DNA of 64,000 nucleotides, from the NCBI GenBank assembly GCA_964583335.1, contig CAZOVG010000001.1, positions 62,001 through 126,000 of the forward strand, read 5' to 3'. Shown here piece by piece: positions 26,116-33,682 of the stretch; position 1 is the first letter of the stretch, and each line of letters opens with the position of its first letter. The stretch is from JAGNKE01 sp964583335. GTDB taxonomy: Bacteria; Pseudomonadota; Alphaproteobacteria; Micavibrionales; Micavibrionaceae. The translations under genes were made by a program, and so were the position numbers. A model generated the notes under the pieces. That model was not told the origin of the DNA. It saw only the letters and a list, made by a program, of their open reading frames with translations, and did no database searches.

Positions 26116-26240
26116 GTCTTGCCAGTCCGGTTTGTTATGTTCATAGTCGGGCTGTACCTTATCGCAAGGGGCGGCGGCCCCGAAACAAAAAAGTGGCGGC
26201 TTGCGGAGCGCCCTCTCAACGACAGGACAGGAGACGGTTT

Positions 26241-26804
26241 ATGAATATTCTTGAGCATATCGACGTGGTGCCGGGCTTTCCCAAGCCGGGGATTAATTTT
26301 TACGATATTCAATCGTTGCTGAAAAAGCCCGACATTTGGGATCATGTCGTCCAGAAAATGGCCGAGGAGGCTCGTAAAAGCCGCCCCGATATCATTCTGG
26401 GGATTGAGTCGCGCGGGTTTTTAACCGGGCTTTCGGTGGCGCAGGAACTTGAGCTGCCTTTCGGGATGGTGCGGAAAAAGGGCAAGCTGCCCGGGCAGGT
26501 GGTGCGGCAGGACTATACGCTTGAATACGGAACAGACACGGTGGAGGTTCAGGACAGGCTGATCGAGCCGGGCATGAAGGTTCTGATTGCCGATGACCTT
26601 CTGGCTACTGGCGGCACGATGCGTGCGACGGGTGATCTGGTCCGCAAGATCGGCGGCGAGGTCGCGCTGGGGCTTTGTATCATCGAACTGCACGAGCTGG
26701 GCGGGCGCCAGAAGCTCGATTTCCCGTTCACGCAGCTGGTGCAGGCGCCGCTGGATCCGTTCGCAACTGGCCTGCGCGACACTCTTTCACATAACGCATC
26801 TTAA
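26241..26804 (+). CDS. apt: Adenine phosphoribosyltransferase
   Basis: Apt converts adenine and PRPP to AMP in purine salvage. The 187-residue protein has GFPKPGINFYDI near the N-terminus, the purine-site ESRGFLTGLSVAQEL and the PRPP-binding loop VLIADDLLATGGTMRAT (about 115-131). The ATG at 26241 is preceded by GGAGACGG; the in-frame start at 26193 adds non-conserved residues. It is convergent with spoT, 9 bp apart. Confidence 0.95.
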   Translation: MNILEHIDVVPGFPKPGINFYDIQSLLKKPDIWDHVVQKMAEEARKSRPDIILGIESRGFLTGLSVAQELELPFGMVRKKGKLPGQVVRQDYTLEYGTDTVEVQDRLIEPGMKVLIADDLLATGGTMRATGDLVRKIGGEVALGLCIIELHELGGRQKLDFPFTQLVQAPLDPFATGLRDTLSHNAS

Positions 26805-26813
26805 GGTCTTTTT

Positions 26814-28943
26814 CTAGCGGCCCCGGGCGCGGTCCACGCTTACGACTACGGGGGTCGCGCGCAGGGCGGCGATGATGTTGTTCAGGTGCTTGATATCCTT
26901 GACGTAGATATCCAGCGTCACCTCCCAGAATTCGGCGGAACGGTTGGTTACCTTGAAGTTGGTGATGTCGCCGCCGTTGCGGGCGATGACGGTGGTGAAG
27001 GACGCGATCGCGCCGGGTTCGTTGGCGTGGGTGATTTGCAGGCGTCCCACATGCGCCTCCGGCGAGTTCGGGCCGCCGTCGCCCCATGAAACATCCAGCC
27101 AGCGCTCGGGCGTGTCGGCGAAGGTTTCGAGGGTTTCGCAGTCGATCGTATGGATGGTCACGCCCTTGCCCGTGGTCACGATCCCCACGATGCGGTCGCC
27201 GGGCAGCGGATGGCAGCAGCGGGCGAAATGCATCGCCATGCCGGGGATGAGGCCCTTGATCGGCACGGGCTGGTCGATACCGGGTGTGCGCACGCGGACG
27301 GTTGCGTCCATTTCCTCGGCGGGGCGCTTGACGATTTCGGTCTTGTGGCTGGGGAAGATCGCCTTGAACACGTCGCGGGCGACGAGAACGCCCGAACCTA
27401 TGCCCGCGTAAATGTCGTCGGAATTTTCCATGCGCAGTTGCTTGACGACGCTGGTGACGGCCTTTTCGGTGAATTCGTAGCCTTCCTGCCGGAAGACTTT
27501 TTGAATCATCGCCTTGCCGAGGGTGATGAATTCGTCGCGCTGTTCGTTGCGGATGAAGCGGCGGATGTGCGAGCGGGCCTTGCCCGTCACGACGAAGCGT
27601 TCCCATGTGGGGGAGGGCTTTTGCGCGTTGGCGGTGATGATCTCGACCTGATCGCCGTTGATCAGCTTGGTGTTCAGCGGCGCGATGCGCCCGTTGATCT
27701 TCGCGCCCACGCATTTGTTGCCAATGTCGGAATGGATGGCGTAGGCGAAGTCGATGGGCGTGGCGCCGTTGGGCATCTCGATCAGATCGCCCTTGGGCGA
27801 GAAGACGTAGACTTGATCCTGAAAGAGTTCGAGCTTGGTATTTTCCCAGAAATCCTCGGGTTTCTGTTCCTGTTCAAGAATGTCCAGAAGGTCGCGCAGC
27901 CAGCGGTATTTTTTGATATCGCGCAGGTCGGCCTTCGTGCCGGATTTATAAGTCCAGTGCGCAGCAACCCCATAATCAGCCTCCCTATGCATATCCTGCG
28001 TTCTGATCTGCACTTCGATGCGCTGGCGCTTTGGGCCCATGATTGTGGTGTGGATCGAGCGATAGCCGTTGGGCTTGGGCGTCGAGATATAGTCCTTGAA
28101 GCGGCCCGGGACGCTGTGGTAACGGCTGTGGAGGATACCCAAAACCTGATAGCACTGTTCCGCCGTATCGACGATGATGCGGAAGGCCATAATGTCGGAG
28201 AGCTGCTCGAACGTTACGTTCTTGCGCTGCATCTTTTTCCAGATGGAATAGCGGGTTTTTTCGCGGCCGACGACCTCTGCGTCGATCCCACCTTCCTTGA
28301 GGCTGTTTTTAAGTTCGGTGATGATTTCCTGATCGACCGCGCCGTCCTCGGTGCGCAGGAAGCTGAGGCGGTTGGAGATGCTTTCGCGCGCCTCCGGGTT
28401 CATCTGTTCGAAGCAGAGATCCTCCAGCTCCTCCTTCATGCGATGCATGCCCGCGCGCTCGGCCAGCGGCGCATAAATGTCGAGGGTTTCGAGGGCGATG
28501 CGGCGGCGCTTATCCTTGTTTTCTATGGCATCGAGGGTGCGCATGTTGTGCAGCCTGTCGGCGAGCTTTACGAGAAGGACGCGGATATCCTCGGACATCG
28601 CCAGAAGGAGCTTGCCGAAATTCTCGGCCTGTTTGCCTTCGAGGGTATGACTTTCGATCCGTGTTAATTTACTGACGCCGTTGACCAGATCAGCGACTTC
28701 CTTGCCGAAATTTTTGGTCAGGTCCTCGAATGTGGCCTTGGTATCCTCCAGCGTATCGTGAAGGATGGCGGTGGCGACGGTCGTGGTGTCCATACGCATT
28801 TCGGCCAGAATCTGCGCGACAGCCAAGGGGTGCAGATAATAGGGTTCACCCGAGGCGCGAGTCTGGCCCTCATGCATTTTCTTTGCGTATTCATACGCAC
28901 GCTGCAGGGTCGCCTTGTCCGTCCCGGGATCATAGGCGCTCAT
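26814..28943 (-). CDS. spoT: Bifunctional (p)ppGpp synthetase/hydrolase (Rel/SpoT)
   Basis: This 709-residue RSH enzyme makes and degrades (p)ppGpp. The hydrolase domain has intact His-Asp at 62-63 (ILHDTLED). The synthetase domain has AFRIIVDTAEQCYQVLG and NGYRSIHTTI. A TGS domain (VYVFSPKGDLIEMPNGATPI), a helical region with HFARCCHPLPGD and a C-terminal ACT domain follow. Both activities are expected. Alphaproteobacteria typically have one long RSH, so rel, rsh or spoT are all used. The ATG at 28943 was chosen over 28976. rpoZ lies directly upstream, a common linkage. Confidence 0.95.
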   Translation of the reverse strand: MSAYDPGTDKATLQRAYEYAKKMHEGQTRASGEPYYLHPLAVAQILAEMRMDTTTVATAILHDTLEDTKATFEDLTKNFGKEVADLVNGVSKLTRIESHTLEGKQAENFGKLLLAMSEDIRVLLVKLADRLHNMRTLDAIENKDKRRRIALETLDIYAPLAERAGMHRMKEELEDLCFEQMNPEARESISNRLSFLRTEDGAVDQEIITELKNSLKEGGIDAEVVGREKTRYSIWKKMQRKNVTFEQLSDIMAFRIIVDTAEQCYQVLGILHSRYHSVPGRFKDYISTPKPNGYRSIHTTIMGPKRQRIEVQIRTQDMHREADYGVAAHWTYKSGTKADLRDIKKYRWLRDLLDILEQEQKPEDFWENTKLELFQDQVYVFSPKGDLIEMPNGATPIDFAYAIHSDIGNKCVGAKINGRIAPLNTKLINGDQVEIITANAQKPSPTWERFVVTGKARSHIRRFIRNEQRDEFITLGKAMIQKVFRQEGYEFTEKAVTSVVKQLRMENSDDIYAGIGSGVLVARDVFKAIFPSHKTEIVKRPAEEMDATVRVRTPGIDQPVPIKGLIPGMAMHFARCCHPLPGDRIVGIVTTGKGVTIHTIDCETLETFADTPERWLDVSWGDGGPNSPEAHVGRLQITHANEPGAIASFTTVIARNGGDITNFKVTNRSAEFWEVTLDIYVKDIKHLNNIIAALRATPVVVSVDRARGR

Positions 28944-29077
28944 AGTGTTTACAAGTATTTCGAAGGGCTGCTGCATTTGTTGGCGCCGGGCCGGGTCGTA
29001 TGGTTTGATCGGTTACTCTATCATTTCGGCGGACAGGCTAGCACGAAAATGCCGACAAATCATTTGCAAAGAATTAA

Positions 29078-29100
29078 AAAAGCCGCACAGGGCGGCTTTT
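29078..29100 (-). terminator. Terminator of rpoZ
   Basis: Stem AAAAGCCGC (29078-29086) pairs with GCGGCTTTT (29092-29100), with an A-run on the + strand that becomes a U-run in the rpoZ transcript. It separates rpoZ from spoT. Confidence 0.85.
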
Positions 29101-29127
29101 CCGGTCGATCGTGCCGTGGGGCGGGAA

Positions 29128-29544
29128 TCAGTTTCCAGCCACATCGTTGAGGGTCGGCTCTTCTTCGTCCTCGAAGAGGTCTTCGTCCTCATCTTCTTCC
29201 TCGTCGTCTTCGACGTCGGCGTATTCTTCACGGGCCGCCGCGTTCGCGCTGGCTGCGATTTCCGCCCATTCTTTCTCGCCGTCCATGAGGTCGATCTTCT
29301 CGTCTTCCTCGTCCTGGGGCAGGAAGCGCTGGTTCGAGGTGACAATTTCTTCCTTCAGGGCCACGATATCCACGGTTTCATCGGCAATCTCGCGCAAGGC
29401 CACGACCGGGTTCTTGTCGTTGTCCCGGTCGATCGTCAAAGCCGCGCCGGAGCCAATTTTACGGGCCCGCTGGGTCGCCAGCATCACGAGTTCAAAGCGG
29501 TTGGGGACTTTTTCGATGCAATCTTCTACTGTAACGCGCGCCAT
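29128..29544 (-). CDS. rpoZ: RNA polymerase omega subunit
   Basis: Omega assists assembly of RNA polymerase and forms part of a ppGpp site. The 138-residue protein opens MARVTVEDCIEKVPNRFELV and has the conserved RARKIGSGAALTIDRDNDKN. A long acidic tail (DVEDDEEEDEDEDLFEDEEE, about 110-130) extends beyond the usual omega core; such tails occur in alphaproteobacteria. It lies immediately upstream of the (p)ppGpp enzyme gene. Confidence 0.95.
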   Translation of the reverse strand: MARVTVEDCIEKVPNRFELVMLATQRARKIGSGAALTIDRDNDKNPVVALREIADETVDIVALKEEIVTSNQRFLPQDEEDEKIDLMDGEKEWAEIAASANAAAREEYADVEDDEEEDEDEDLFEDEEEPTLNDVAGN

Positions 29545-29784
29545 GTCTGATTCCTGCCTAAGTCGTTAACCGAAGCATTATATAGAGAGAGGCCGTCAGA
29601 AAAGCAAGCGTTTCGGTTATTCGTACTTTTTTGGTCGTATTTGAAGAAAAACCTTGCCCTGAGCCGAATTTTTAAATATTACATGCCTCTAATTTACGGG
29701 TTTTCTGCACTTTTTTCCGTATTTTTTTCGGGTATAGTGAAGTTCGGGGTTTTCAGATTCTTAAAACTGGAATAAAAAAACAAT

Positions 29785-30426
29785 ATGTCTAAGAGAAACA
29801 TGATCAACAGCATACCTTTCTACACGGAAGAAAAGGTCGCTATCTTTATAGATGGGTCGAATCTTTACGCCGCTGCGCGGGCGCTGGAGTTCGATATCGA
29901 CTACAAGAAGCTTCTGGAGTGGATCGCCTCTCAGGGGCGTCTGGTTCGTGCGTTTTACTACACCGCTCTGATCGACGACCATGAGTATTCCCCGATCCGC
30001 CCTCTGGTGGATTGGCTGGACTATAACGGCTATTCGATGGTCACCAAGCCGACCAAGGAATTTATAGATTCCCAGGGCCGGAAGAAGATCAAAGGCAATA
30101 TGGATATCGAGCTGGCCATCGATATGATGGAAATGGCCGATAACGTCGATCATATCATGCTGTTCTCCGGCGACGGGGATTTCCGCCGCCTGATTGAGGC
30201 CGTGCAGCGCAAAGGTGTGCGCGTGACGATCGTCAGCACGATCAAATCCAGCCCGCCTATGGTCGCGGACGAATTGCGCCGACAAGCCGATCATTTCCTT
30301 GAGCTTGAGGTTCTGGCCCCGCATATCCAGCGTCACGGACAGCAGAGTGTCAGAAGTCATCAAAACGAAGATTACGATGAGACGAACGGGAATGCCGTGC
30401 CGCCGCCGCGCCGCAAGACGAGCTGA
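29785..30426 (+). CDS. NYN-domain (LabA/DUF88) protein
   Basis: This 213-residue protein has a PIN-like NYN domain, a fold often found in ribonucleases. The acidic metal-site residues are visible in VAIFIDGSNLY (about 19-29), KGNMDIELAIDMM (about 102-114) and LFSGDGDFRRLIEA (about 126-139). The C-terminal 40 residues are polar and probably disordered. Family members are common in alphaproteobacteria as LabA-like proteins; substrates are mostly undefined. The glycosylase gene follows 5 bp later in the same direction, so the two probably share a transcript. Confidence 0.88.
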   Translation: MSKRNMINSIPFYTEEKVAIFIDGSNLYAAARALEFDIDYKKLLEWIASQGRLVRAFYYTALIDDHEYSPIRPLVDWLDYNGYSMVTKPTKEFIDSQGRKKIKGNMDIELAIDMMEMADNVDHIMLFSGDGDFRRLIEAVQRKGVRVTIVSTIKSSPPMVADELRRQADHFLELEVLAPHIQRHGQQSVRSHQNEDYDETNGNAVPPPRRKTS

Positions 30427-30431
30427 GAGTC

Positions 30432-31109
30432 TTGTCTGGGACTTCCGTTTCTTTACCCCTTTTGCAAACGCATGATGATGCACGGCTTTTCCCGGGGCGC
30501 GATTGCCCGTTATGCCCGCGTCTATGCGATTACCGCGCCGAAAACCGCACGAATTTTCCTGACAAATACAACGCGCCCGTGCCCTCCTTCGGGCCGATGG
30601 ACGCGCGGCTTCTGATCGTCGGGCTCGCCCCGGGGCTGCGCGGGGCGAATTTCTCCGGGCGGCCTTTTACGGGCGATTACGCGGGGGATCTTTTGTACGC
30701 CACACTGCTTAAATTCGGGTTCGCGCAGGGCGCTTACGCGGCGCGGGCGGATGACGGGCTGGCTTTGATTTCCACGCGCATCACCAACGCGGTGCGGTGC
30801 GCTCCGCCGGAGAATAAGCCCACGGCCGATGAGATGAAAAACTGCCTGCCGTTTCTTTCCCGGGAAATTTCGGCTATGCGGGAGTTGCGGGCGATCGTCT
30901 GTCTTGGCCTGATCTCTCACAACGCGGTTTTGAAAACCCTCGGGGCACGAATTTCGGCGCATAAATTCGCGCACGGGGCGCGGCATGAGGTCAAGGGGCT
31001 GCGCGTCTTCGATTCCTATCACTGTTCGCGGTACAACACGAATACGGGGCGGCTGACGGCGGAGATGTTCGAGAATGTGTTCGCGGACGTGCGGGACACG
31101 CTTTCCTGA
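30432..31109 (+). CDS. Family 5 uracil-DNA glycosylase (UdgB type), Fe-S
   Basis: This 225-residue enzyme matches the family 5 UDGb group, which removes uracil and some deaminated or bulky bases from DNA. The catalytic-loop motif is GLAPGLRGANFSGRPFTGDY (about 62-81), which lacks the catalytic Asp of other families, as UDGb does. The C-terminal leucine-loop equivalent is YHCSRYNTNTGRL. Cysteines in DCPLCPRLC near the N-terminus and later VRCAPP and NCLP fit the 4Fe-4S cluster. The start is a TTG at 30432, as no ATG is available in frame. Its stop lies 19 bp from the stop of the convergent retron RT gene. Confidence 0.85.
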   Translation: MSGTSVSLPLLQTHDDARLFPGRDCPLCPRLCDYRAENRTNFPDKYNAPVPSFGPMDARLLIVGLAPGLRGANFSGRPFTGDYAGDLLYATLLKFGFAQGAYAARADDGLALISTRITNAVRCAPPENKPTADEMKNCLPFLSREISAMRELRAIVCLGLISHNAVLKTLGARISAHKFAHGARHEVKGLRVFDSYHCSRYNTNTGRLTAEMFENVFADVRDTLS

Positions 31110-31128
31110 CAGCCGGGTTCGGCGTTGT

Positions 31129-32433
31129 TTAATCAATCTTTTCCCAGAGGCGGAGCAGTTTTTCGGCCCGGGCCGGGTTCAGGGCGCGGACAAATTCGAT
31201 CCGGCCGCGCAGGCGCTGTCTCTCAAGGGTTTCTATGGCCACTCTTCCGGTCGCGCCCGCGTGAAGGGCCGCTTTCAGGCGGTCATATTCGGCGCGGGAT
31301 ATGTTGGGGTGCGCGTTGACCACTACGCCTGTTACGGTCTGTCTTTGCGCCGCCGTCATCAGGCGGGTTTTTTCGGGGTTGAGGGTAAAGCCCTCCTGCC
31401 TTGCGATTTCGCTGAGCGTCCCGCGCAGATAGCTAAATTGGCGTTTTAAATTTGCGCCGCCGGAAAAGGTCAGATCGTCGGCGTAGCGCGAATAGGTCAG
31501 GTTCATAGACTCCGCGAGCGATTGCAGGCGCACATCCAAGCCGAAGGCGCAGAGATTGGCCAGCGCGGGGGAGGTCGGCGCGCCCTGCGGCAGATGCGGA
31601 ATCAGGATTTTCTTGCGCGTTTCGAACGGCAGGGCGCTCAGCGCCGGCCCCAGAAAGTGCTGGTTCGGGTTATGAATGCAGAGACCCGTGAGAACCCTTG
31701 CAATTTCGTGCGGATAGCCCAGCGCGCGAAAAAGCGCGGCGATCTGCGCGGGCGGGATGGAATGAAAGAAATCCCGGAGGTCGAAGCAGGCGACATATTC
31801 CCGGCCCGCATGCAGCCGCGCATGTGTTACAATGGAGCGGTTGCGGCAGAAGCCGTGCGCGGCGTCGTGCGGCGGCACCCTGCTCAGAATTTCCGCGAGG
31901 ATTTTTCTCTGGATTTTTTTAAGCGTGCCCTTCGGGCTTTCGATCAGGCGCGGCGATTTGCCCCGGCGGCGTTTCCAGACGTAGCTGTAATGCAGGAGGC
32001 GGAAATCTGAAACCTTCGCCTGCTGTTTGCGGGTGTCGGCCAGCCAGTCCAGCTTTGGCGGGTCTATTTCGAGCCATGCGCATAGGTCCTTGACCGTGTT
32101 CAGCTGCGGCAGGGGGAACGTCACCAGACTTCCCACCGGCTCCGTCATTTGCGGCGGTTCGATGCCCATGCGGAACCATGCGGGTTTTCCGGTGCGCTCC
32201 AGCGCGCGCGTGAAGCCCCGGTCGTCGGCGATGGTGTTGGCGAGGTCGTCCAGCGCCGGAGCCCGGCCCTCACCGAAACGGCGGATCAAGCTGTGGGCCA
32301 AGCGTCTGGGCTTGAGGCCCTTAAGAGGCAGCGCGTCTTCGATGCGCCTTGCCAGAGGCGCGGCTTCCCAAGCGCCGCCGATGATGGAGGCGGCTAAAAG
32401 TCGGGCGGTCTCGGCGTGGCTAGGCAAGGCCAT
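31129..32433 (-). CDS. Retron reverse transcriptase
   Basis: This 434-residue protein is a retron-type RT. Residues 1-140 form an N-terminal extension. The polymerase core has AAHGF (191-195), motif A CFDLRDFFHSI (216-226), LPQGAPTSPALAN (281-293), YADD (317-320) and the retron-typical VTG (367-369), all intact. From memory, the layout LCAWLEI...LDWLAD...LLHYSYVW resembles myxobacterial (Mx162-like) retron RTs. There is no maturase or integrase domain, so it is not a group II intron. GGGGAG abuts the ATG directly; a TTG at codon 3 would have better spacing. The predicted msr-msd RNA lies 21 bp upstream on the same strand. Confidence 0.92.
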   Translation of the reverse strand: MALPSHAETARLLAASIIGGAWEAAPLARRIEDALPLKGLKPRRLAHSLIRRFGEGRAPALDDLANTIADDRGFTRALERTGKPAWFRMGIEPPQMTEPVGSLVTFPLPQLNTVKDLCAWLEIDPPKLDWLADTRKQQAKVSDFRLLHYSYVWKRRRGKSPRLIESPKGTLKKIQRKILAEILSRVPPHDAAHGFCRNRSIVTHARLHAGREYVACFDLRDFFHSIPPAQIAALFRALGYPHEIARVLTGLCIHNPNQHFLGPALSALPFETRKKILIPHLPQGAPTSPALANLCAFGLDVRLQSLAESMNLTYSRYADDLTFSGGANLKRQFSYLRGTLSEIARQEGFTLNPEKTRLMTAAQRQTVTGVVVNAHPNISRAEYDRLKAALHAGATGRVAIETLERQRLRGRIEFVRALNPARAEKLLRLWEKID

Positions 32434-32453
32434 CTCCCCGTTAAATCAAGCGC

Positions 32454-32613
32454 GCCGGCCGCGCGACCCGTCTCGTTTGGCCTTCAGACATGTACGCGGA
32501 GCGTACTGGGCTGAGGGCGGCGATATGCGTCGGTTATAAAATATCCACGGGGATGCCCCGCAGAGTTCCTGCGATAGGCTGGCTAAACATCAGGAACATC
32601 TCGCGCGGCCGGC
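32454..32613 (-). ncRNA. Predicted retron msr-msd RNA
   Basis: A perfect 13-bp inverted repeat bounds the element: GCCGGCCGCGCGA (a1, - strand 32613-32601) and its complement (a2, 32466-32454). Reading 5' to 3' on the - strand, an msr-like region follows a1. It contains a stem GTTCCTG/CAGGAAC (32597-32591 with 32571-32565, 19-nt loop) and a hairpin CGGGG-CAT-CCCCG (32560-32548). An msd-like hairpin comes next: GTACGC-TCC-GCGTAC (32506-32492) inside an outer imperfect stem, 32518-32511 with 32487-32480. A G directly after a1 (32600) could be the branching base. Total length is about 160 nt. No clear promoter is visible between it and the upstream terminator. Confidence 0.82.
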
Positions 32614-32645
32614 CACTTGCGGGACAGGGTAGTGCAAAAAGGAAA

Positions 32646-32669
32646 AACCCGCCACAATTTTGGCGGGTT
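32646..32669 (-). terminator. Rho-independent terminator upstream of the retron
   Basis: AACCCGCCA (32646-32654) pairs with TGGCGGGTT (32661-32669); the - strand continues with a U-rich stretch. It terminates the 128-residue gene at 32699 and isolates it from the retron. Confidence 0.88.
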
Positions 32670-32698
32670 CTTGTTTCTTTGACGTTTGAGCGAAAACG

Positions 32699-33085
32699 CT
32701 AGCGCGCGATGTTGATCGGCATGCCGGTTTTCTGGCCCTCGTCCACGGTCGCGGAGAAGTAATCCACGTCTACGGCGCGGCCGTTGCGATACTCCTCGAT
32801 GCTGCCAATCACGGTGGGGCCGCCGTCATAGGGCTCGGCCACGACGCGGAAGCCGTTAATCAACTGGCCCGGACCGTCGGGGTCCGCCGTGCGGCCGAGT
32901 GAGAAGCGCGTACCGTTCCGCGCCAGCTCATATGGGCCGAGATCCATAAAATTCTGCAAAATCATGTTGAGCGCGGCCTGCGGCACCCGGCCCCCGTCTT
33001 CTATGGTGATCGTGCCGTTATCATGCAGGGAATTCAAGGCGATATGATCGACCCCTACTTCGCCGCCCGGTTGGTTTTGACCCAT
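32699..33085 (-). CDS. Small protein of unknown function
   Basis: I do not recognise this 128-residue protein. It begins MGQNQPGGEVGVDHIALNSL, has no signal peptide or membrane segment, and is rich in Gly, Asp and Asn with a beta-leaning sequence (TVIGSIEEYRNGRAVDVDYF). A terminator follows, so it is transcribed apart from the retron genes and is unlikely to be the retron effector. The gap to ydbL is 69 bp on the same strand. Confidence 0.65.
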   Translation of the reverse strand: MGQNQPGGEVGVDHIALNSLHDNGTITIEDGGRVPQAALNMILQNFMDLGPYELARNGTRFSLGRTADPDGPGQLINGFRVVAEPYDGGPTVIGSIEEYRNGRAVDVDYFSATVDEGQKTGMPINIAR

Positions 33086-33154
33086 CTTATACCCCCTAAA
33101 TCATCGTTGTTATGGAGGTATTCTAGGCTATTTGCGGGGATTCTGGCAAAAGAT

Positions 33155-33481
33155 TTATTTCTTTTTCCAGCCGCCGTCGGGTCCCTGATAATAGTGGCCG
33201 GGCTTGAGCTTAGCCACGATCTTGGGGGCGGCCAGCTTGGCCACGACGTCCACGGGCTGGCCGTTCTTGGCGGAGATTTTCTGGTACTCGGCCTTGCGCT
33301 TGGCGTTGATCTCGGCCACCAGCGCGGAGACTCCGGGGGCGTCCTTGACCACGCCGACATAGCCGTCGAGCCGTTCGCCCACCAGCCCCTGGTCGCGGGC
33401 GGAGTCGAGGTCGAGCGCGTAGACGGGCAGCGCGATGAACAGGAAAACCGGGAGGATGAGGGCGAAGAATCTTGCTTTCAT
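33155..33481 (-). CDS. ydbL: YdbL family (DUF1318) periplasmic protein
   Basis: This 108-residue protein has an N-terminal signal peptide (ILPVFLFIALPVYALD) and the DUF1318 core: ARDQGLVGERLDGYVGVV, then VAEINAKRKAEYQKISAKNG. In E. coli YdbL is a periplasmic partner of YdbH and YnbE in lipid transport between membranes. It lies last in the order ydbH-ynbE-ydbL, as in enterobacteria, which supports the assignment. The mature protein ends in a basic GGWKKK. Confidence 0.85.
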   Translation of the reverse strand: MKARFFALILPVFLFIALPVYALDLDSARDQGLVGERLDGYVGVVKDAPGVSALVAEINAKRKAEYQKISAKNGQPVDVVAKLAAPKIVAKLKPGHYYQGPDGGWKKK

Positions 33482-33496
33482 ATTGTGCTCCTTAGA

Positions 33497-33682
33497 CTAG
33501 AAAATGTCGCCGTTTTTGGCGATGGCGTCCTGAACGTCGCGTTCGATCTCCACCTTCACGCGGTGTTCGATATTGACGTTCATGTTGATCTCGATGGGTT
33601 TGTCGGGCGCCTCCAGCTTGACGGTGGGGCTGCAGGCCGACAAGGCGGTTGCGGACAGCATAATCAAAACGGCTTTTTTCAT
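33497..33682 (-). CDS. ynbE: YnbE-like lipoprotein
   Basis: This is a 61-residue small lipoprotein. The lipobox is LSATALSAC (Cys at residue 17). The remainder, with IEINMNVNIEHRVKVEIERDV, matches YnbE. In E. coli YnbE is an outer-membrane lipoprotein proposed to bridge to YdbH by beta-strand stacking. Its ATG overlaps the upstream ydbH stop by 4 bp, so translation is coupled. Confidence 0.85.
   Translation of the reverse strand: MKKAVLIMLSATALSACSPTVKLEAPDKPIEINMNVNIEHRVKVEIERDVQDAIAKNGDIF

Noticed and set aside
27150..28667. A 505-codon open frame antisense to spoT
   Set aside because: Shadow of spoT in a GC-rich gene, without its own ribosome site or motifs.
31129..32433. RT as part of a group II intron or diversity-generating retroelement
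   Set aside because: No maturase or endonuclease domain, no intron structure, no template/variable repeat pair seen; the VTG motif and the upstream a1/a2 RNA fit a retron.
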